DNA of 64,000 nucleotides from Solirubrobacterales bacterium (lineage in GTDB: Bacteria; Actinomycetota; Thermoleophilia; Solirubrobacterales; 70-9), in the NCBI GenBank assembly GCA_035573435.1, contig DATMZR010000006.1, positions 62,001-126,000 of the forward strand, read 5' to 3'. Position 1 is the first letter of the stretch. Every line of letters begins with the position of its first letter. The position numbers and the translations under genes are program-made. Below the pieces are notes generated by a model. It did no database searches, was not told the DNA's origin, and saw only the letters and a program-made list of their open reading frames with translations. Shown here one piece after another: positions 59,359-64,000 of the stretch.

Positions 59359-62300
59359 GGCCCCAGGGCAGGCGGGTCCTCTGGGCATCCGCGCTCGTGG
59401 CCGTCCTGGGACTGGCCGTTTCCGCCGCGACGGCGTTCGCGGCCTTCCCCTACACCCGCTCCGGCGGCAATCCAAACGACTTCACGGATCTCTACCTGAA
59501 CGCCGGGCAGACGCCAAACGACCTCTCGGGCGACGACAACGATTTCAAGTTCGCGGCCACGCCCGACCCGTCGAACGGCCTGCAGATCAACCAGAACCCG
59601 GTTGAGTTGAACGGGGTGCGCGGTGCCCACGTCGCCGACGCGAACGCCTCGGCCCAGACCGCCTGGATGACGACCCTCGGTCGCCCCGACGTCTCGCTCG
59701 CGGTCCTCGACTCCGGGATCAAGTGGAACGACGCCGGCGCCATGCAGGACCTCCGCCTCAAGGTCCGCCTCAACAAGGGCGAGCTCCCGGTTCCGCAGCA
59801 GGCCAACGCCACGTCGTGCGGGGCGTACGACTGCAACGGCGATGCGGTCTTCAACGTCGCCGACTATGCCGACGACCCGCGCGTCGACCTGGGTGACTCG
59901 CGGCGCGTGGGGCCGCCCGGCGTGCTCATACCCCAGGACCTGACCATCGCCTTCTCCAATGGCGCCGACGGCGATTCCAACGGTTTCGTCGACGACATCG
60001 CCGGCTGGGACTTCCTGGACGACGACAACGACCCATTCGACGATGTCCAGTACGGGCACGGCACCGGCGAGGCGAGGGATTCGAGCGCGGAGGCCGACAA
60101 CGGCGACCAGACGGGCAGCTGCCCGAACTGCATGTTCATGCCGCTGCGCGTCGGCGACAGCTTCGTCGCCGACGACAACCGCTTCGCCCAGGCAACGCTC
60201 TATGCGACCGATAGGGGCGTCGACGTCGTGCAGGAGGCGCTGGGGACGCTCAACAACTCCTCACTCGCCCGCCAGGCCGTCGACTACGCCTACCGTCACG
60301 GGACCACCGTGATCGCCTCCGCCGCCGACGAGGCCGCCCAGCACAACAACTGGCCCTCGAGCCTCCCGCACGTGATCCTGGTCAACTCGGTCACGCCCGG
60401 CATCGTGCCGCCGCCCGATCAGTCCTACCTGTCGTTCAACGGCTGCACGAACTTCAACTCCAAGATCACCCTCGCGATCCCATCGACGAGCTGCTCCTCC
60501 AACGCAACCGGCCTCGCGGCGGGGATGGCCGGCCTCGTGTACTCGGCTGCGCTCGACGCCAGGGCAAAGGGAGCCCTCCAGGGCCATCCCGACACCGCCC
60601 ACTGCCAGCGGGTCAACGGCACCCGCTGCGTCGTCACCCCGAATGAGGTCCGCCAGCTGATGGCCAGCGGTCAGATCGGCACTGTTGGCCAGGCCGACGA
60701 CGTCAACTTCGCCGGAGGCCCGCCGTCCGAGCCGTCGTGCTCTCCCACTCCCGCGCCCGGCTGCACCGATCCCGGGGGCCCGGGCGGAACTCTCCAAGCC
60801 CAGGTGGACGCGAACCGCCAGGCGCCGATCGGGCCGCCGGCGCTGTTCCAAAGCTATCCCGCCCGCAAGGGGCCCGACCAGTTCTACGGCTGGGGCCGGG
60901 TGAACATGGCGAAGGCGCTCACCGCGGTCCTGGCGAGCCACGCTGCCAGCCCCCCTGGCTCGCGAATCCTCCCCGAGGCCGAGATCACCTCACCCCAGTG
61001 GTACGAGCGGGTGAGCCCCTCGAAGCCCACGGTCGACCTCCAGGGCCAGGTCTTCGCTCGCGGAGCCGGCTACGTCTGCACGATCCTGGTGGCTCCTGGC
61101 CAGTACCCGAACAACGCGCGCACGGACGACAACCCTCCGGGCGACTTCGCCCCGCTTCACAACGGCTGGTGTGACGGCACCACGCTGCACACCGCCAACC
61201 GCTCGGGATCCCTGGGACAGATCTCGATCGCCCAGTTGAAGTCCCGCTTCCCACCGGGCACGAACTTCTCCGGCGCCGAGCCGCAGGCGAGCCCCGCGAA
61301 TGACAACGGCCGGCCCAACGCAGCGCCCCATTCCTTCACGGTCAGGCTCACGGTGCGTACGCATCCGAACCAGCAATACCTCTTCGGCCGAGACCAGCGC
61401 ACCGCCTACCTGAAGCGCGACCCGGACACGCTCCCGGGGTTCCCCAAGGCGATCACTCGCGGGGCGATCACCACCGGGAGCCCAACCAGCGACGGAGAGT
61501 CATCGCCCGCGCTCGCGGACCTGAACGGCGACAACCTGAACGAGCTGATCGTCGCCGGCTCGGACGGGTTCGTCCACGCGCTGCGGCCCGACGGAAGCGA
61601 GCTGCCGGGGTGGCCGGTGCGCGGCGATCGCCCCCCGTTGCACACGGGCGAGCGAGCGTTTCAATCGGGCGAGGTCTCCAGCGACGTCGGCGGTGCGATC
61701 CTGGGCTCCGTCGCGGTCGCGGATTGGGACCACAATGGGGCCCCCGAGGTCTACGCCGCGGACCTAGAGGGAAAGGTGTACGGCTGGGGCGCCGGCGGCC
61801 GACGATTCTTCACGGCCGAGGCCAACCCCGACTTCTCCGGCAAGCCGCTGGATCCATTCGTCAACGCGCGGCACGGCGAGACCAACCGCACCCAGCACGG
61901 CTTCCTTGCCTCGCCGGTCCTCGCCGACATCCGCGGCAACGCCAACCTGGAGATCATCGCGGCGGGAATGGACCGCCACGTCTATGCCTGGCAAGCGAAC
62001 GGCAATCCGGTGTCGGGATTCCCGGTGTTGGTCGTCGATCCCAGCAAGGTGCAGGCGATCGATCCCCAGACCCACCAGGTCACGTTCAAGACCGACTCCG
62101 GCTCCTTCCAGCAGGGTGCGATCGTCGACACGCCCGCGATCGCGGACCTGAACGGTGACGGAGACCGGGAGATCGTCGTCGGCACGAACGAGGAATACGA
62201 CGCCGGCCAGGACGGCGGCTGGAACGCTGCTCCCGCGAACAGCGCCTCGTTCAACCTGCTCGACCAGCTCGGGCAGGGCATCGACCAGTTCAAGTCGGCG

Positions 62301-63497
62301 TGCGGCAGCTCCTGCGACGACATCCCGGATCCGCCCATCAAGCCGGCCAACTCGCGCCTCTACGCCATCCACCCCGACGGCAACGCGCACCCCGGCGGCG
62401 ACCCCTTCCTTTCGGGCTGGCCGGCCCGGGTCGCGATCGTCTCCGCCGAGCTCCTTCCGGTCGTGGGGGAAGGGGTCACGGGATATCCGATCGTGGGCAA
62501 CGTCAACTGTGGCAGCGGGGCCGGCCCGAAGGTCGGCGTGATGGCCAACAACGGGCTCGCGTACGTCTTCGACACCGATGGGCAGTCGTGCTACGGCCAG
62601 TCGGGCGGCGCCGACGTCCCGCTTCAGACCGATGGCTACGCCGGCCAGCCCGACCATCCCTTGGTCCCGGCTGTCGGCCTGCCGGCGTTCGCCAACCTCG
62701 ACGGGACCGGGCTCAGCTTCATCGGTCCCGCCGCCGGTCTCGGCCGGGCCCTGGATGTCGCCTTGCCCGACTATCAGCCCACCGGCCAGGACTTCCTCGC
62801 CGCGTGGAGCGTGCCAGGCGGGGGCCAGCTACGTCCGGGCTTCCCGCAGGCGGTGAACGACCTCCAGTTCCTCACCGGGCCATCGGTGGCCGATCTCGAC
62901 GGCCTGCCGGGTCAGGAGATCGTCGCGGGTACTGCGAGCATGGACTTGAATGCGTTCAGCGCCGCCGGCAACGAGCTCCCCGGATGGCCGAAGCTGACCA
63001 CGGACTGGACCGTGGCCAACCCGACTGTCGGCTCGTTCGGGACGCTGGACACCGCCTCCTCCGCACGCAAGGTGGTGATCTCGGAGACTCGCTCCGGGTA
63101 TGTCGACGCCCACTCCACCGACGCGCCGGCGTGCTCGCCCTCCACCTGGCCCCGCTTCCATCACGACAACGCCAACTCAGGCGACTACGCGCGGGATGCG
63201 ATCTTGCCCGGCAAGCCTTTCGGGCTCAGCTCGACCCCCACGCGAATCAGCTTCAAGGCGCCGGGGGACGACCTGCTGTGCGGCTCCGCCGACCACTACC
63301 AGGTGGTGACCTCGAACAACCCGATCAACGAAGCCAACTTCGCGGCGGCCGATCCCTTGATCGGTGCCCCCGCGCCGGCCGCCCCGGGCGCGACCCAGAC
63401 CTATGTGTTGCCCGGCGCCGCGAAGCGCTACGTGGCGGTCCGCGCAGTCGACGAGCAGGGCAATGTCGGGCGCCCGGCCTCAGTGGACCTGGGCTAG
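59355..63497 (+). CDS. Giant secreted subtilisin-family (S8) protease with FG-GAP/VCBS repeats, copy 2
   Basis: 1380 residues. ATG 59355 overlaps the TGA of copy 1. Signal peptide (AVLGLAVSAATAFA) then catalytic D119 (LAVLDSGIKW), H235 (YGHGTGEARD) and S382 (CSSNATGLAAGMAGL); the oxyanion Asn position is D325 (ASAADEAAQH). The EF-hand-like DCNGDAVFNVADYADDPRV is shared with copy 1. Residues about 715-1290 carry FG-GAP repeats (DLNGDNLNELIV, DLNGDGDREIVV). C-terminal VGRPASVDL ends in an fn3-like domain. Clearly a tandem duplication of copy 1, diverged. Confidence 0.88.
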   Translation: MRPQGRRVLWASALVAVLGLAVSAATAFAAFPYTRSGGNPNDFTDLYLNAGQTPNDLSGDDNDFKFAATPDPSNGLQINQNPVELNGVRGAHVADANASAQTAWMTTLGRPDVSLAVLDSGIKWNDAGAMQDLRLKVRLNKGELPVPQQANATSCGAYDCNGDAVFNVADYADDPRVDLGDSRRVGPPGVLIPQDLTIAFSNGADGDSNGFVDDIAGWDFLDDDNDPFDDVQYGHGTGEARDSSAEADNGDQTGSCPNCMFMPLRVGDSFVADDNRFAQATLYATDRGVDVVQEALGTLNNSSLARQAVDYAYRHGTTVIASAADEAAQHNNWPSSLPHVILVNSVTPGIVPPPDQSYLSFNGCTNFNSKITLAIPSTSCSSNATGLAAGMAGLVYSAALDARAKGALQGHPDTAHCQRVNGTRCVVTPNEVRQLMASGQIGTVGQADDVNFAGGPPSEPSCSPTPAPGCTDPGGPGGTLQAQVDANRQAPIGPPALFQSYPARKGPDQFYGWGRVNMAKALTAVLASHAASPPGSRILPEAEITSPQWYERVSPSKPTVDLQGQVFARGAGYVCTILVAPGQYPNNARTDDNPPGDFAPLHNGWCDGTTLHTANRSGSLGQISIAQLKSRFPPGTNFSGAEPQASPANDNGRPNAAPHSFTVRLTVRTHPNQQYLFGRDQRTAYLKRDPDTLPGFPKAITRGAITTGSPTSDGESSPALADLNGDNLNELIVAGSDGFVHALRPDGSELPGWPVRGDRPPLHTGERAFQSGEVSSDVGGAILGSVAVADWDHNGAPEVYAADLEGKVYGWGAGGRRFFTAEANPDFSGKPLDPFVNARHGETNRTQHGFLASPVLADIRGNANLEIIAAGMDRHVYAWQANGNPVSGFPVLVVDPSKVQAIDPQTHQVTFKTDSGSFQQGAIVDTPAIADLNGDGDREIVVGTNEEYDAGQDGGWNAAPANSASFNLLDQLGQGIDQFKSACGSSCDDIPDPPIKPANSRLYAIHPDGNAHPGGDPFLSGWPARVAIVSAELLPVVGEGVTGYPIVGNVNCGSGAGPKVGVMANNGLAYVFDTDGQSCYGQSGGADVPLQTDGYAGQPDHPLVPAVGLPAFANLDGTGLSFIGPAAGLGRALDVALPDYQPTGQDFLAAWSVPGGGQLRPGFPQAVNDLQFLTGPSVADLDGLPGQEIVAGTASMDLNAFSAAGNELPGWPKLTTDWTVANPTVGSFGTLDTASSARKVVISETRSGYVDAHSTDAPACSPSTWPRFHHDNANSGDYARDAILPGKPFGLSSTPTRISFKAPGDDLLCGSADHYQVVTSNNPINEANFAAADPLIGAPAPAAPGATQTYVLPGAAKRYVAVRAVDEQGNVGRPASVDLG

Positions 63498-63561
63498 GGC
63501 CAGCCCGGAACACCTGAACACCCAAAGCCGCTTCGTACCGGTGGGCTGGCAGGATGAATCG

Positions 63562-64000
63562 ATGCGCCGCCTGCTCCTGCTCGGGTCGACCGTGGTCTTC
63601 CTCGACGTCGTCTTCTACGAGGCGATAATCCCGCTGCTGCCGGAGTACGTTGACGACCTGGGGCTCTCCAAGGCGGCGGCCGGCCTGCTGTCGGCGGCCT
63701 ATGCGGCCGGCACGCTGGTCGCTGCATTGCCTGCCGGATTGATGGCGGCACGTGTGGGTCCGCGGCGCACGCTGATCTCCGGGCTCGCGCTGCTCGGCGT
63801 CGCGAGCCTGGTATTCGGTTTCGGGAATCAGGTGGTCCTGCTGGACGCCGCCCGGTTCGTTCAGGGGGTGGGTGGCGCGCTGGCTTGGGCCGGGGCGCTG
63901 ACCTGGCTGATCCTGGCCACGCCCGAGAAGCGGCGCGGCTCGGTGATCGGGGACGTGCTCGGCGTTGCCATCGCGGGCGCGCTGCTGGGCCCGGCCGTCG
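63562..64000 (+). CDS. Major facilitator superfamily transporter (3' end outside window)
   Basis: The first 146 codons of an MFS transporter, open to the window end. Seen: LLLLGSTVVFLDVVFYEAII helix 1, LGLSKAAAGLLSAAYAAGTL helix 2, LPAGLMAARVGPRRTLISG (the loop 2-3 GxxxDRxGRR-like motif), and helices with FVQGVGGALAWAGALTWLIL. ATG 63562 is preceded by GCAGG. Drug or metabolite exporter by general similarity; direction and substrate unknown. Confidence 0.85.
   Translation, partial: MRRLLLLGSTVVFLDVVFYEAIIPLLPEYVDDLGLSKAAAGLLSAAYAAGTLVAALPAGLMAARVGPRRTLISGLALLGVASLVFGFGNQVVLLDAARFVQGVGGALAWAGALTWLILATPEKRRGSVIGDVLGVAIAGALLGPAV

Noticed and set aside
1-64000. CRISPR array, transposase or integrase
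   Set aside because: No regularly spaced direct repeats and no DDE, serine or tyrosine recombinase motifs were found; the repeats seen are hairpins or coding repeats.

Overview
The window is high-GC actinobacterial-type chromosome with dense, mostly co-directional operons, ATGA/GTGA start-stop overlaps and frequent GTG/TTG starts. The secreted proteins that begin with 'RPSPAMVVASIALFVAVGG'-like or 'LTYANVMATL'-like leaders, together with the caa3/aa3 oxidase layout, point to the class Thermoleophilia (Gaiellales/Solirubrobacterales). This placement is an inference from protein style; there is no rRNA here to test it. I see no CRISPR array, insertion sequence, prophage block or rRNA.

Layout. 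1-5.5 kb (+): housekeeping block with nnr (cut by the window edge), alr, a CCA-adding-type nucleotidyltransferase, a HIT protein, an enoyl-CoA hydratase-like protein and infA. 5.5-11 kb (-): AtzG-like small protein plus amidase, a DrrA/DrrB-like ABC exporter and a GH63-like glycosidase. 11-13 kb: small secreted proteins, a Thr-rich lipoprotein and a zinc-ribbon protein. 13-19 kb (+): a glycosyltransferase, then the canonical A2-type cytochrome oxidase operon ctaC-ctaD-(USP-like gene)-ctaE. 19-26.6 kb: secreted proteins (including a YadA-head/peptidase S74 protein), an STAS regulator, an HTH gene with a palindromic operator candidate, a membrane-anchored USP-like paralogue, a diheme cytochrome c and a CBS protein. 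26.6-31.7 kb (-): heme A synthesis operon (ctaA, ctaB, two tiny membrane proteins) headed by a second CoxII/CoxI pair. 31.8-38.3 kb: SDR epimerase, PAP2-type membrane protein, LPG-synthase-like flippase, thioredoxin reductase, lysyl oxidase and MBL-fold protein. 38.3-43.6 kb (-): complete beta-oxidation set with an embedded class IV aminotransferase. 43.6-48 kb: small proteins, NUDIX, SDR, OsmC, PduO and DUF1015. 48.1-48.6 kb: three tRNAs (Pro, Arg, His). 48.6-51 kb: four SnoaL-like paralogues, one interrupted by TGA. 51-55 kb: secreted protein, copper lipoprotein, F420-type oxidoreductase and VOC protein. 55.3-63.5 kb: two translationally coupled giant secreted subtilases. 63.5 kb to the end: an MFS transporter cut by the window edge.

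Most interesting observation. The second oxidase subunit pair (29027-31674) keeps the CoxI and CoxII folds and strong alignment to the canonical pair, but in CoxI every heme and CuB ligand, and in CoxII both CuA cysteines and the second CuA histidine, are replaced. It sits at the head of the ctaA-ctaB heme A operon, next to a previously unlisted 36-residue membrane peptide and a small subunit-IV-like protein. This looks like a metal-free 'pseudo-oxidase' with an assembly, regulatory or transport role rather than a terminal oxidase. Secondary highlights are the S74 chaperone protein in an apparently monoderm genome, the coupled giant subtilases with Asp in place of the oxyanion Asn, and a USP-like protein embedded in the oxidase operon.
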